Origin: Bacillota bacterium
Lineage (GTDB): Bacteria > Bacillota > UBA4882 > UBA8346
Assembly (NCBI GenBank): GCA_012728785.1
Contig: JAAYEK010000185.1
Location: forward strand, 1 to 32,614
Direction of reading: 5' to 3'
DNA length: 32,614 nucleotides
Part shown: positions 1 to 7,127 of the stretch, piece after piece
How positions within the stretch are numbered: position 1 is the first letter of the stretch
How the letters are laid out: each line of letters opens with the position of its first letter
The notes under the pieces: generated by a model
Database searches by the model: none
Seen by the model: the letters and a program-made list of their open reading frames with translations, nothing else
Told to the model about the DNA's origin: nothing
Position numbers and translations under genes: made by a program

Positions 1-3
1 TCA

Positions 4-180
4 GCTAACGTCCGCGGGTTCCCGACGCCGATGAGCCTTAGCGCGACGCGCTTGGCGAATCGGTGTGGCGCGCCAACATCATGATTCAACTTCTTCGAAC
101 CAACTTCATGGATCAGCTTTCTTCCTCGAATACCCTTCTTTGAATCACCGCGCCCGAAGCGAGAACCCTTGCTGTTAGTC
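4..180. other. GC-rich hairpin segment with CTAAC/GTTAG ends (attC-like, uncertain)
   Basis: A GC-rich block in an otherwise AT-rich neighbourhood. It starts with AGCTAAC and ends with GTTAGTC. GGGTTC at 17-22 is mirrored by GAACCC at 163-168. The middle contains a strong stem-loop at 28-63: CCGAT pairs with ATCGG, GCC with GGC, and AGCGCG with CGCGCT. CTAAC at the left end, GTTAG at the right end, inner complementary boxes and an imperfect central hairpin recall the R''-L''-L'-R' layout of integron attC sites. However, 177 bp is long and the boxes do not match the RYYYAAC/GTTRRRY consensus exactly. It could equally be part of another mobile element or a dispersed repeat. No coding potential is seen. 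Confidence 0.3.
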
Positions 181-193
181 GCTGTGTTGAGCC
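174..193 (+). repeat. Left arm of imperfect 20-bp inverted repeat
   Basis: Reads GTTAGTCGCTGTGTTGAGCC. Its inverted partner lies at 1044-1063, with 18 of 20 positions identical, and the two arms face each other around the orphan gene at 279-932. Just inside this arm is a stem-loop at 217-246 (CAGCC, one bulged G, AACCAT, then ATGGTTGGCTG). The arms may be terminal repeats of an 890-bp element. No target-site duplication is obvious outside them. Confidence 0.5.
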
Positions 194-278
194 GGGCAGC
201 AGTTATTCGCTTACACGACAGCCGAACCATGGATGGTTGGCTGGTCGACTTCTTTGACATCTACCTCATTTGCAACTT

Positions 279-932
279 TTATCTATTTGATAATATATAG
301 TCCTTGTATGGCTGATAATATTTTTCATATTCTTGTACGTTTAATATACTTCTTAATGTTCTAAATTCTTGAAAGTAATAAAAATATTCTTCCTTCCAGT
401 CGATATTAGCTATTTTATAAGCTTTAGTAGCGTAATTATCAATAGCTTGATAATAAGCATTACCTCTCTCGTCACCAGTTTTTTTGTTTACTTCATTACG
501 TAGCTCCTGTCTATAACTTCGCATTTCTTTAAAATTATTACCGAAAATATCATCGATTCTATATGGTTCTATCCCGTATGAATGTTCTTTCATAAATTGA
601 ACGTACAATTCACGAGCCTTGCTTTCATAAAAAGGATTTCCTTGGTTCGCAATCTTGTAGTATTCCCTTATTTTTAGTATTTTTGAATGCGGCAAAAACC
701 TACCTATATTTGCCTGGTAAAGTACCTGATATTGTTTAAACTCCTCCGGTGTTCTTGTATTAAAAAATAGCATATGATAAATGAATATCTGAAATGCAGA
801 AACAATCATGTCTTTATTGAACTTAAATGGAAGTTTGTCAATGCTGAGAAAAAAATCATATTCATACTCACATCCATTCCCAACAACATCTGCAAAATCA
901 TGTACTATTTTATGAGCTTCCAAAAAATTCAT
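279..932 (-). CDS. Hypothetical protein, orphan gene in a hairpin-flanked element
   Basis: A 217-residue protein I do not recognise. It is soluble-looking, with no signal peptide or membrane segment. It is rich in Tyr, Phe, Lys, Glu and Asn, with long charged helical stretches; the C-terminal half, from about residue 100, is especially charged and Tyr-rich. It may be an all-helical protein. The start ATG has only a weak AGGTAGG-type Shine-Dalgarno upstream. The gene is markedly AT-rich while both flanks are GC-rich and hairpin-forming, the usual look of a cassette-type or otherwise transferred gene. No neighbouring gene suggests a role, and no function is proposed. Confidence 0.6.
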   Translation of the reverse strand: MNFLEAHKIVHDFADVVGNGCEYEYDFFLSIDKLPFKFNKDMIVSAFQIFIYHMLFFNTRTPEEFKQYQVLYQANIGRFLPHSKILKIREYYKIANQGNPFYESKARELYVQFMKEHSYGIEPYRIDDIFGNNFKEMRSYRQELRNEVNKKTGDERGNAYYQAIDNYATKAYKIANIDWKEEYFYYFQEFRTLRSILNVQEYEKYYQPYKDYILSNR

Positions 933-1043
933 GATTATACCTACCTAATTTTGTTGTTAGACCCGTGATTCCCAATTTCACAAATAATACACTTCTTCGA
1001 ATGAGCTTCCAAACTGGCCGTGCCCACGACGGGCCGGCCACGA

Positions 1044-1063
1044 GGCTCAACATGGCGACTAAC
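1044..1063 (-). repeat. Right arm of imperfect 20-bp inverted repeat
   Basis: On the minus strand this reads GTTAGTCGCCATGTTGAGCC, matching the arm at 174-193 at 18 of 20 positions. Just inside it, 1016-1039 forms a GC-rich stem-loop: GGCCG pairs with CGGCC, one T is bulged, and GCCC pairs with GGGC around the loop ACGAC. The single bulged base in a GC stem resembles the hairpin on the left side. Confidence 0.5.
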
Positions 1064-1082
1064 TATCAATATCCGATCATAT

Positions 1083-1119
1083 ATTCGTAATAAACGTTAC
1101 TCTAACGCTTATTACGAAT
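1083..1119. repeat. Long AT-rich palindrome
   Basis: ATTCGTAATAA at 1083-1093 is the exact reverse complement of TTATTACGAAT at 1109-1119. Inside it, GTTA at 1096-1099 pairs with TAAC at 1103-1106, leaving a CTC loop. That gives 15 Watson-Crick pairs with only one 2-nt internal mismatch on each side. There is no T-run on either side, so it is not a classical terminator. It could be a cruciform, a dyad operator or part of the adjacent element. Confidence 0.65.
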
Positions 1120-1272
1120 TATATACGTAGTAAAAATAACCCTAATTTTTCCCAATAGCGAACCTTCCCCTCGTTCTCCCTCCGGCTCAACAATAACATT
1201 TTACCATACAAAACATGAATTAACAATTTTCGTAACCGAGGTTGAATAATGTAAATCTCCAATTACAGAAAA

Positions 1273-1515
1273 ATTCCATCAAATTAATAATTCATTCCGG
1301 AAAAATATCTATTCCATCGGGAATATAAAATATTCCTTCAAGAAAATGAAATATTCCACCAAGAAAATTAGATATTCATTTAAGAACGTAAAGATTCTTG
1401 ATGGAATAATGCATATTCCACCTGGAATGATAGATATTCCATCATGAAAATGGAATCTTCCATCCGGATATTGCAGATTCTTGATGGAAGCTACAATATT
1501 TTGGAAAGCAAATGA
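1273..1515. repeat. Degenerate 21-bp tandem repeat array, about 11-12 units
   Basis: ATTC-type unit starts recur at 1273, 1290/1294, 1311, 1332, 1353, 1374, 1394, 1415, 1436, 1457, 1477 and 1498, a period of 21 bp (twice 20). The core is ATTCC, four bases, then GGAAT or a GAAAA-type block, so many units are short inverted repeats, for example ATTCCACCTGGAAT at 1415-1428. The two 20-bp steps break any 7-codon reading frame, and no convincing ORF spans the array, so it appears non-coding. About two helical turns per unit would place each dyad on the same DNA face. 1516-1660 is AT-rich with nothing I can identify. Confidence 0.75.
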
Positions 1516-1660
1516 AGATAGCCATCAAAACATTGACAAAATCCCGGTGAATATAATTGATTCCAATTACCCAATCCAATATTAAAATAATAACAAAAAA
1601 TGTTAAATAATTATTACAATCCAATTAATGCTATGATATATTTATTACGGCAAAGTTGAA

Positions 1661-3004
1661 CTAATCCCCCTGCCTTCCCCTACTCAACCGATAAGTCCAA
1701 TATAGCATCCCCACAACCGCCGGAGCCAGCAACCAGGCCCACCACGCTCCCGAAAAAGTTTTGAAAATCCAGAAACGCAGTATGTTTCCGCCATCTAGAA
1801 AACTAGTAATAACCCCCTGATACTCTCCGAATCCAAAATTAAACTTCCGCGCCAAATCAGTATAAATGATCGCCATATGTGAAGCCACATATAGGTTTCC
1901 GATGATAATGGGAATCCCAATAATCACCGAGCGGATGATATTGCCCCTGGTTGCTACCACCACAATCACTACCGTTCCCACAATATTTGCCAAGTCCCCC
2001 AAAGGGATAAATTTAATACCGGGTAAGATCAGAGCTAAAATCAAGGCCAACGGCATCAATAACAAAGAGGTTACTACCACCGAAGTATGGCCGATGATAA
2101 CCGCATGATCCAACCCAATATACATCTCTCCGGCTTGGGAAAACTTTTTTCCCAGATAACCTTTCATCTGTTCGGATAAGGGCATTAATCCCCGGCCCAA
2201 AATACCGCCCATCATCGGTAGGATATAAATTACCGCAGCGATTGAAAACCCTAATTCCAATAATAGCTTGAGATCATAACCTGCTCCCCAACCCAACAAC
2301 AGACCCATCAGCAATCCAATTACCATTGGTTCGCCAAAAACACCCAGCTTGGCTCGGATTTTTTCCGGATTGGCATCCCAGCGATTCAATCCGGGAACCC
2401 TAGCCAACAGCCAATCTCCGATCATCCCCAGCGGATAATAAGTTATTGACGATAAGGTACTGATACTGATCCCCGGTAATCCCGAAAACCTTTGGACTGC
2501 CCCTGCCGCCCAGTCGGCCAGTTTTAAAATGATAACCGCCGTGAGTAACGCCGCCGCAACACCCAACATCTCATTCCCGGTGATCTCCGCTACCACCGCC
2601 CCGGCAAAAATGAAATGCCAAAAATTCCAGATATCGATATTCACAGTTTTGGTTACTTTCAAAAACAACATTGCAACATTTAATAACATAATCAACCCAA
2701 TTAGTAACGGAGTCAATTGATACGACCAAGTAATGGCGGCTAGCGGCGGCAAACCCACATCAAGGACGTTAAAACCAAGGCCGGTGTTTTTGACCAGACT
2801 CTCCACCGCCGGACCGATCTGAGCTACGAAAAAATCAAAGATCGTAAAAATGCCGATGAACCCAATCCCAATTGTTAATGCCGATTTTAGAGCATCACTG
2901 ATCTTCATCCGGAAAATTAACGCCAAGACGAATAAAATCATCGGTAACAACACAAAGGGTTTAAAACTCAATAAGTAAGTAATGATTTGACTTAGGCTCT
3001 CCAT
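1661..3004 (-). CDS. gatC: PTS system galactitol-type EIIC permease (orphan)
   Basis: A 447-residue polytopic membrane protein of the galactitol/sugar PTS IIC (GatC) family. It would form the membrane channel that takes up and phosphorylates a sugar or polyol together with IIA and IIB partners. The sequence is hydrophobic throughout, with roughly 10-12 membrane segments, and shows the family's N-terminal helix pair, the conserved loop VLDVGLPPLAAITWS, and the GLDHAVIIGHTSVV region near residue 295. Length fits the family (about 430-460). The Shine-Dalgarno AAAAGGAG precedes the ATG. No gatA or gatB is adjacent: the upstream same-strand gene is a GH30 enzyme with a terminator between. Substrate is inferred only from family; related IIC proteins also take other pentitols or sugars. 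Confidence 0.88.
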   Translation of the reverse strand: MESLSQIITYLLSFKPFVLLPMILFVLALIFRMKISDALKSALTIGIGFIGIFTIFDFFVAQIGPAVESLVKNTGLGFNVLDVGLPPLAAITWSYQLTPLLIGLIMLLNVAMLFLKVTKTVNIDIWNFWHFIFAGAVVAEITGNEMLGVAAALLTAVIILKLADWAAGAVQRFSGLPGISISTLSSITYYPLGMIGDWLLARVPGLNRWDANPEKIRAKLGVFGEPMVIGLLMGLLLGWGAGYDLKLLLELGFSIAAVIYILPMMGGILGRGLMPLSEQMKGYLGKKFSQAGEMYIGLDHAVIIGHTSVVVTSLLLMPLALILALILPGIKFIPLGDLANIVGTVVIVVVATRGNIIRSVIIGIPIIIGNLYVASHMAIIYTDLARKFNFGFGEYQGVITSFLDGGNILRFWIFKTFSGAWWAWLLAPAVVGMLYWTYRLSRGRQGD

Positions 3005-3110
3005 GGTTGCTCCTTTTAATTATGTAAGTTATCTGCTTAATCGAATTACATTCTTATACTATACCTGTTACAGCTGGTTTTTTAAATAGGAAATTAAAGC
3101 AATCCAATAT

Positions 3111-3146
3111 AAAAAGACCGCCCTCTCCGGTCTGGAAAGGACGGCC
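3111..3146 (-). terminator. Rho-independent terminator after the GH30 gene
   Basis: On the minus strand, GGCCGTCCT pairs with AGGGCGGTC (nine pairs, two G-U), with an inner TCC/GGA, followed directly by TTTTT. It lies about 25 bp past the GH30 stop and separates that gene from gatC. Confidence 0.85.
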
Positions 3147-3169
3147 CGACCAAGTTGCAATATCAATTC

Positions 3170-4597
3170 TTACGGCAGTACCAACGTACTCCAGGATTGG
3201 GGCGGTAGGGTTATCGTAACGGCTTGTTTTTCCAGTTTAATCTTAACCTCTTTCTCACTTTCGGTTGCATTCTGCATCACCAGCGCGATCCCGCCGTCCG
3301 GATTTTGAAAAGCGATAGCGTCGCTCCAGGCCCCGTACGGTTTGACACTGATTAAGCGCGCGCCCGGTTTGACAAAAAAGCTGAAATGTTTGAAAGCATA
3401 ATACATCGGAGTGTAAATCAACGACTTGGTCTTCCTGTCCACTACCAAAGGAGCATTTTGGGGCCAAGGTCTTCTTGAGTCGATACTCTTGCCTTCCTCA
3501 TCCAACACCATATTCCAGAGCATATAAGAGTTTACGCCCTGTTCGAAATAGTCTTTAACCTTCTTCCAGGTATATACCCCGTAATTCCAATCGTTTTGCG
3601 GTTTATTCGGGTCAAACCTGGCTTTCCAATACCAATTACCGCATTCCGTCTCAGTCTGCATAAGCTTTTTCTCGGGATAGTTTTTGCGGGTCCAAGCTAC
3701 CGAATGCAATCCGTCCCATTGAAATCCCACGGTGGTAATATATTTGTTAGCCTCGGCATCACTCAAGACAGTCTTCGGGTATTTGGTATAGTCCGCATCC
3801 TGCATTGTCCCTAACCAAATCTCCCCCTTTACCCCCCGTTCTTGGAATAAGGGGCCGATATGGTCCTTGATGAAAGCTAGGAACTGGTATTCTGTCCACA
3901 AACAACTGGGATAGTTGGTTTCAATGGTCGGTTCGTTCTGAACGGCCACGGCGTAGGCGTCGATTCCTTCCTTTTGATAAGCTTCGAGAAAACGGGCCAG
4001 GTACAAAGCGAAGGCCTGATAGATCTGGGGATCGCCTTTCATGTAACCGCCGTCATATTCTCCATTAGTCTTCATCCAAGTCGGAGGCGTCCAGACTGAA
4101 CCCCAGATCTTCAGATCCGGTCTATATTGCATCGCCGCTTTTATGTAAGGGATTAAACAACCTTGATCCCGCTGAATGGAAAAATCCTTCATCTCAAAAT
4201 CGTCTTTGGTCTCATTTAAGGTATAGCGGTCAATGGCGTAGTCGCTGGCGCCGATGGGAACCCGGCAAATATTAAGTTTAGCGCCTTCTTGGGGATCAAA
4301 AAGGGCCTTTAAAGCCTCTTCCCTTTGTTCCGGGGTCAAGATGGAAAGGGCCTCCCAGCCTTTTTCGTTGAAAGCTCCTCCAAAACCATCAATCTCTTGG
4401 TAGACGGTTTTCTTATCGATTTCGATGGTAAAATCCTTCCCCTTGGCCTTGATAATAGGTAACGAGCCCCCGCTTCGCCAGGGTTCGGCCTCGGTTGTCA
4501 CGGTCCAAATTACTTCCGAAGCTGCAAATCCGACAGGTAAAAAGCATTGCCAGAGAAGCAAGCAGAGAAAAGTCAGTATTACCGGAGATTTTCGCAT
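3170..4597 (-). CDS. Secreted GH30 family glycoside hydrolase
   Basis: A 475-residue glycosidase of the GH30 clan (glucosylceramidase, beta-1,6-glucanase and xylanase relatives), acting on beta-linked glycans outside the cytoplasm. Residues 1-25 form a Sec signal peptide ending near GFAA. The (beta/alpha)8 barrel begins near residue 60 with the family's IDGFGGAFNEKG. WGSVWTPPTWMK is at about 174-186. The acid/base Glu lies in VQNEP (about Glu222). QTETECG at about 314-320 should hold the nucleophile (probably Glu316). A short beta-sandwich follows to the C-terminus. I chose the ATG at 4597 because AAGGAGG sits 8 nt upstream and the signal peptide starts there; an in-frame start 21 codons earlier lacks this. 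Exact substrate cannot be told from the sequence. Confidence 0.9.
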   Translation of the reverse strand: MRKSPVILTFLCLLLWQCFLPVGFAASEVIWTVTTEAEPWRSGGSLPIIKAKGKDFTIEIDKKTVYQEIDGFGGAFNEKGWEALSILTPEQREEALKALFDPQEGAKLNICRVPIGASDYAIDRYTLNETKDDFEMKDFSIQRDQGCLIPYIKAAMQYRPDLKIWGSVWTPPTWMKTNGEYDGGYMKGDPQIYQAFALYLARFLEAYQKEGIDAYAVAVQNEPTIETNYPSCLWTEYQFLAFIKDHIGPLFQERGVKGEIWLGTMQDADYTKYPKTVLSDAEANKYITTVGFQWDGLHSVAWTRKNYPEKKLMQTETECGNWYWKARFDPNKPQNDWNYGVYTWKKVKDYFEQGVNSYMLWNMVLDEEGKSIDSRRPWPQNAPLVVDRKTKSLIYTPMYYAFKHFSFFVKPGARLISVKPYGAWSDAIAFQNPDGGIALVMQNATESEKEVKIKLEKQAVTITLPPQSWSTLVLP

Positions 4598-4735
4598 AAA
4601 TAGACCTCCTTCGAAATATAAATTTCTACGGATATTAATTCTGTTAAAATCGGTAAACACCTTTATGACATAATAAATAACAAGATAAGTTTATTTATGC
4701 GGGTTTTAAATTTACTATCACCTATATTCCTTACA

Positions 4736-4765
4736 TTGACAAAAAACTGTTTCTAACTCTATAAT
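4736..4765 (+). promoter_or_regulatory. Consensus sigma-A promoter
   Basis: TTGACA at 4736-4741 and TATAAT at 4760-4765 with an 18-bp spacer, both hexamers perfect. It drives the small gene at 4845, leaving a leader of about 75 nt. Confidence 0.85.
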
Positions 4766-4794
4766 TATTAAAACTTCAATAGTAATGGTAGCAA

Positions 4795-4822
4795 GCCTCG
4801 TCTCTTAAATAAGGGACGAGGC
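4795..4822 (+). promoter_or_regulatory. Stem-loop in 5' UTR of the 4845 gene
   Basis: GCCTCGTC pairs exactly with GACGAGGC, extended by one U-G and one C-G pair, with an 8-nt AT loop. It ends about ten bases before the AAAAGGAG ribosome binding site. No U-run follows directly, so it is more likely a 5' stabiliser or a translation element than a terminator. Confidence 0.6.
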
Positions 4823-4844
4823 CTATTTAAAAGGAGCGATTGCG

Positions 4845-5153
4845 ATGAATTTCCATAACCACAATCGAGTCTTCATTTCCCTATCCAATACTGAAAACGG
4901 TGAGGTATCGTTTTTGACCAAATTTTATTACCGCCAAAACGGGAACAAAGTATGGGCCGAGTATCACTGGGGTAAGATCAAAAAGGGGTTTTTGGTTGGT
5001 TGCAGCGATGAAGTAGGCAATTTGAATTTTACATACCAGCATCTCAACAGCCAAGGAGTTCTAAGGACAGGAAAATGCCGGTCCACTCCCGAACTCCTGA
5101 CCAACGGCAAAATTTGTTTGTCCAAAAAATGGCAATTGCAGATAATCAATTGA
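4845..5153 (+). CDS. Small conserved beta-rich protein (often labelled N-acetylglutamate synthase)
   Basis: A 102-residue soluble protein with the pattern RVFISLSNTENGEVS near the N-terminus, then KVWAEYHWGKIKKGFLVG, and STPELLTNGKICLSKKWQ near the C-terminus. From memory this matches a small Firmicute family that databases often call N-acetylglutamate synthase. Nothing in the sequence shows an acyltransferase fold, so I would not trust that name. Alternating polar and hydrophobic residues suggest a small beta-barrel or lipocalin-like fold. AAAAGGAG lies 8 nt before the ATG, and a perfect sigma-A promoter is upstream. It is transcribed alone; its role is unknown. Confidence 0.75.
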   Translation: MNFHNHNRVFISLSNTENGEVSFLTKFYYRQNGNKVWAEYHWGKIKKGFLVGCSDEVGNLNFTYQHLNSQGVLRTGKCRSTPELLTNGKICLSKKWQLQIIN

Positions 5154-5187
5154 AAACTTTACTAATAAGAATAAATTTCTGGAATGA

Positions 5188-5216
5188 TTGAAAAAATATT
5201 GTGAATATAATAAAAT
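5188..5216 (+). promoter_or_regulatory. Promoter of the first toxin-antitoxin pair
   Basis: TTGAAA at 5188-5193 and TAAAAT at 5211-5216 with a 17-bp spacer, about 60 bp upstream of the antitoxin start. Confidence 0.55.
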
Positions 5217-5277
5217 AATATTAAACCTCTACAATAAATAGATTGATAGATAATTCTTTCGTTTAGGATGTGGAAAG

Positions 5278-5520
5278 ATGAATACTCTAAAAATAAAGGC
5301 TCACGAATTAATTGACGCTTTACCTGATGATAAAATGGTGAAAGTTTTAACTATACTTGAAAACGTTAAGGATATTATAAATGATGATCTCCCGGATGAA
5401 TGGGATATTCAATTAGCTAATGAAGCCAAAGTGGCTGAGGAACAAGGTGAATTTATAACCTTAGACGACGTAGCAAAGGAGTTAGGGTTTGATACCGATA
5501 AATTACGAAATAATCATTGA
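5278..5520 (+). CDS. Putative antitoxin of a RelE-type pair
   Basis: An 80-residue acidic protein directly upstream of, and overlapping, a RelE-like toxin gene. The N-terminal part (AHELIDALPDDKMVKVLTILENVKDI) looks helical and resembles small DUF2281-like antitoxins. The C-terminal half (residues 38-80) is acidic, a usual toxin-neutralising tail, and includes DDVAKELGFD. I see no clear ribbon-helix-helix or helix-turn-helix, so the fold is uncertain. The assignment rests mainly on position: the toxin starts inside its 3' end with a 32-bp overlap, so the two are translationally coupled. Confidence 0.7.
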   Translation: MNTLKIKAHELIDALPDDKMVKVLTILENVKDIINDDLPDEWDIQLANEAKVAEEQGEFITLDDVAKELGFDTDKLRNNH

Positions 5521-5758
5521 AAAAAACGCTGTCAAATTCCTCAAAGAGCAATCAAAGCAGCAGCAAGAAAGACTACTTAAAGCCATCTATGGGATTCCAA
5601 AAGGTAATATTAAACCACTCCAAGGTTTTAAAGAAATTTATCGTTTGAGAGTAGGCAGCTACCGAGTCATTTACCGGCTGAAAAAGGAGGAGCTACTTAT
5701 ACTTGTATTGAAAATTGGAAACCGTGGCGATATTTATAAGAGTTTAGAAAGCAGATAG
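5489..5758 (+). CDS. RelE/ParE family toxin
   Basis: An 89-residue basic protein of the RelE/ParE superfamily, whose RelE members cut mRNA on the ribosome. Hallmarks: the N-terminal strand YEIIIEKNAVKFLKEQ, a helical pair to about residue 45, then GFKEIYRLRVGSYRVIYRLK, and the final strand LLILVLKIGNRGDIYKSL. The Arg residues in YRLRVGSYRVIY and the GNRGDIY end are typical. The start is TTG at 5489 with AAGGAG 7 nt upstream, inside the antitoxin gene; no better ATG exists. The stop codon lies inside the following hairpin. The gene appears complete and likely active. Confidence 0.87.
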   Translation: MIPINYEIIIEKNAVKFLKEQSKQQQERLLKAIYGIPKGNIKPLQGFKEIYRLRVGSYRVIYRLKKEELLILVLKIGNRGDIYKSLESR

Positions 5759-5772
5759 CATTTATCTGCTTT
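5748..5772. terminator. Bidirectional terminator-like hairpin between relE and hydE
   Basis: AAAGCAGATA and TATCTGCTTT form a perfect 10-bp stem with a 5-nt loop and overlap the toxin stop codon. The flanking bases are AT-rich with short T-runs on both strands. It separates the convergent toxin and hydE transcripts. Confidence 0.65.
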
Positions 5773-5793
5773 AATTCATTTTATTGTTAATTG

Positions 5794-6858
5794 TCAGCTG
5801 CCGCTCCTCCGTCCTAGCCAAATCGAATTATGCCCCGGATCACAAGCCACGGTCCGGCCTAGGGACTCAATCCTTCGGGTGATACAACCCCGGCATTCGG
5901 CCGCTTCTTCCCCCAGGCAGATTTTGTTGGGATAAATCTCATATTCCGGTCGATACTTTTTAGGGGTCAGATTGGGCATTACCACATTGGCCCCGGCCCG
6001 GAGCGCCGCCTCCCGTCCCAAGGGATTGATGCTTCCCAAGGCAGTGGTAGCCGGAATCAAGGCCTGGGGTAATATAAGTCTGGTTAAAGCCACCATCAAA
6101 CAAGCCTGCTCCAGTGTACCACCGGGTTCTTGCCCCAACGGAGTCTCCGGATGGGGAATAAACGGACCAATCCCGACCATCTCCGCCTGAAGCTCACCGG
6201 CTAGTTTCAAATCATACCATAAAGTCTCCGCGGTTTGTCCGGGCAGGCCCACCATGAACCCGGTTCCCACTTGATAGTCGAGTTCTTTCAAAATTTTAAG
6301 CAAAGCTACTCTTTTCACCAAAGACTGTCCGGGATGGAGCCGTTCATAGAGCAAAGGATCAGCGGTTTCATGCCGCATCAGATATCTTTCGGCGCCAGCG
6401 GAGCGCCATAATTCATAATCCTGGGGTATCCGCTGGCCAACGCTCAAAGTGACCACCAAACCAAGCTTTTTGATCTCCCGGACAATCTCGGCGATAGTAT
6501 CCCCGCTGTAAGCCGGATCTTCACCGGATTGTAGAACCACCGTTTTATAACCTAGCTCAGCCCCGTTCTCGGCTGCAGCAATGATCTCCGCCGGAGTCAT
6601 CCGGTAACGGGACACTTTCCCGTTCTCCCGCCGCAAACCGCAATATAAACAATTATTCCGGCAGTAGTTGGAGAACTCGATTAATCCCCGCAGATGAATG
6701 GAGTCCCCCACCGTCTCCGACCGCAATCCATCGGCGGCCTCCACTACTTGTCGCGCTTCGGCGCTTGTTGGATCAGCGATCAGTCTCAGAGCGAACTCCC
6801 GGTCATTAATAATTCTTTGCCCGGCATTGGTTTCGTTAACATTGACATTACCGCCCAT
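5794..6858 (-). CDS. hydE: [FeFe]-hydrogenase maturase HydE, radical SAM
   Basis: A 354-residue radical SAM enzyme that helps build the dithiomethylamine-bridged 2Fe subcluster of the [FeFe]-hydrogenase H-cluster; recent work on the family has it acting on the HydG product. The cluster motif CRNNCLYC supplies Cys66, Cys70 and Cys73 (CX3CX2C). The SAM-binding region includes LQSGEDPAY. The C-terminal CLGEEAAECRGC has CX7CX2C spacing, matching the second, non-essential cluster site of Thermotoga HydE. Length is typical (about 350). AAAGGAG lies 7 nt before the ATG. It is the last gene of the hydG-hydF-TM1266-hydE run, 11 bp after the TM1266-type gene. The hydrogenase itself is not in the window. 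Confidence 0.96.
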   Translation of the reverse strand: MGGNVNVNETNAGQRIINDREFALRLIADPTSAEARQVVEAADGLRSETVGDSIHLRGLIEFSNYCRNNCLYCGLRRENGKVSRYRMTPAEIIAAAENGAELGYKTVVLQSGEDPAYSGDTIAEIVREIKKLGLVVTLSVGQRIPQDYELWRSAGAERYLMRHETADPLLYERLHPGQSLVKRVALLKILKELDYQVGTGFMVGLPGQTAETLWYDLKLAGELQAEMVGIGPFIPHPETPLGQEPGGTLEQACLMVALTRLILPQALIPATTALGSINPLGREAALRAGANVVMPNLTPKKYRPEYEIYPNKICLGEEAAECRGCITRRIESLGRTVACDPGHNSIWLGRRSGS

Positions 6859-6869
6859 CGTCTACTCCT

Positions 6870-7127
6870 TTAACTCTTCTTGGCCATGGTAGCTTTGGCG
6901 TTGACCCCTTTGATATTTCCCAACCTTCCGGTAAGCGTATTGATCTCATCCTCCCCACCATCAACGATTAACGAAAGCACCCCTACATTCCTCTCCCGGT
7001 GCGGAATCCCCATCCTCCCCACAACAATCCGCCCAAACTCGCTAATCACAGCGTTTACTTTCTCCTGTACCTCCTGAGGCCGCTCCAAAATAACGGCAAT
7101 GACACCCAACCTTTTTTCAGTATTCAT
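6870..7127 (-). CDS. TM1266-type iron-only hydrogenase system regulator
   Basis: An 85-residue small protein of the TM1266/iron-only hydrogenase system regulator family, which is almost always found beside hyd maturation genes and has an ACT/NikR C-terminal-like ferredoxin fold. The features are RLGVIAVILERP at the N-terminus, FGRIVVGRMGIPHRERNVGVLSLIVDG in the centre and GRLGNIKGVNAKATMAKKS at the end. There is no separate DNA-binding domain, so regulator is a database name rather than something the sequence shows. GAGGAGG is 5 nt upstream of the ATG. It sits between hydF and hydE, preceded by an unusual 387-bp gap. Confidence 0.93.
   Translation of the reverse strand: MNTEKRLGVIAVILERPQEVQEKVNAVISEFGRIVVGRMGIPHRERNVGVLSLIVDGGEDEINTLTGRLGNIKGVNAKATMAKKS

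Noticed and set aside
1273-1515. CRISPR array
   Set aside because: The 21-bp units are degenerate and contiguous, with no unique spacers and no cas genes nearby.
1442-1624. 60-codon minus-strand ORF with hydrophobic N-terminus
   Set aside because: It runs into the 21-bp repeat array, has no ribosome binding site I can see and no family resemblance.
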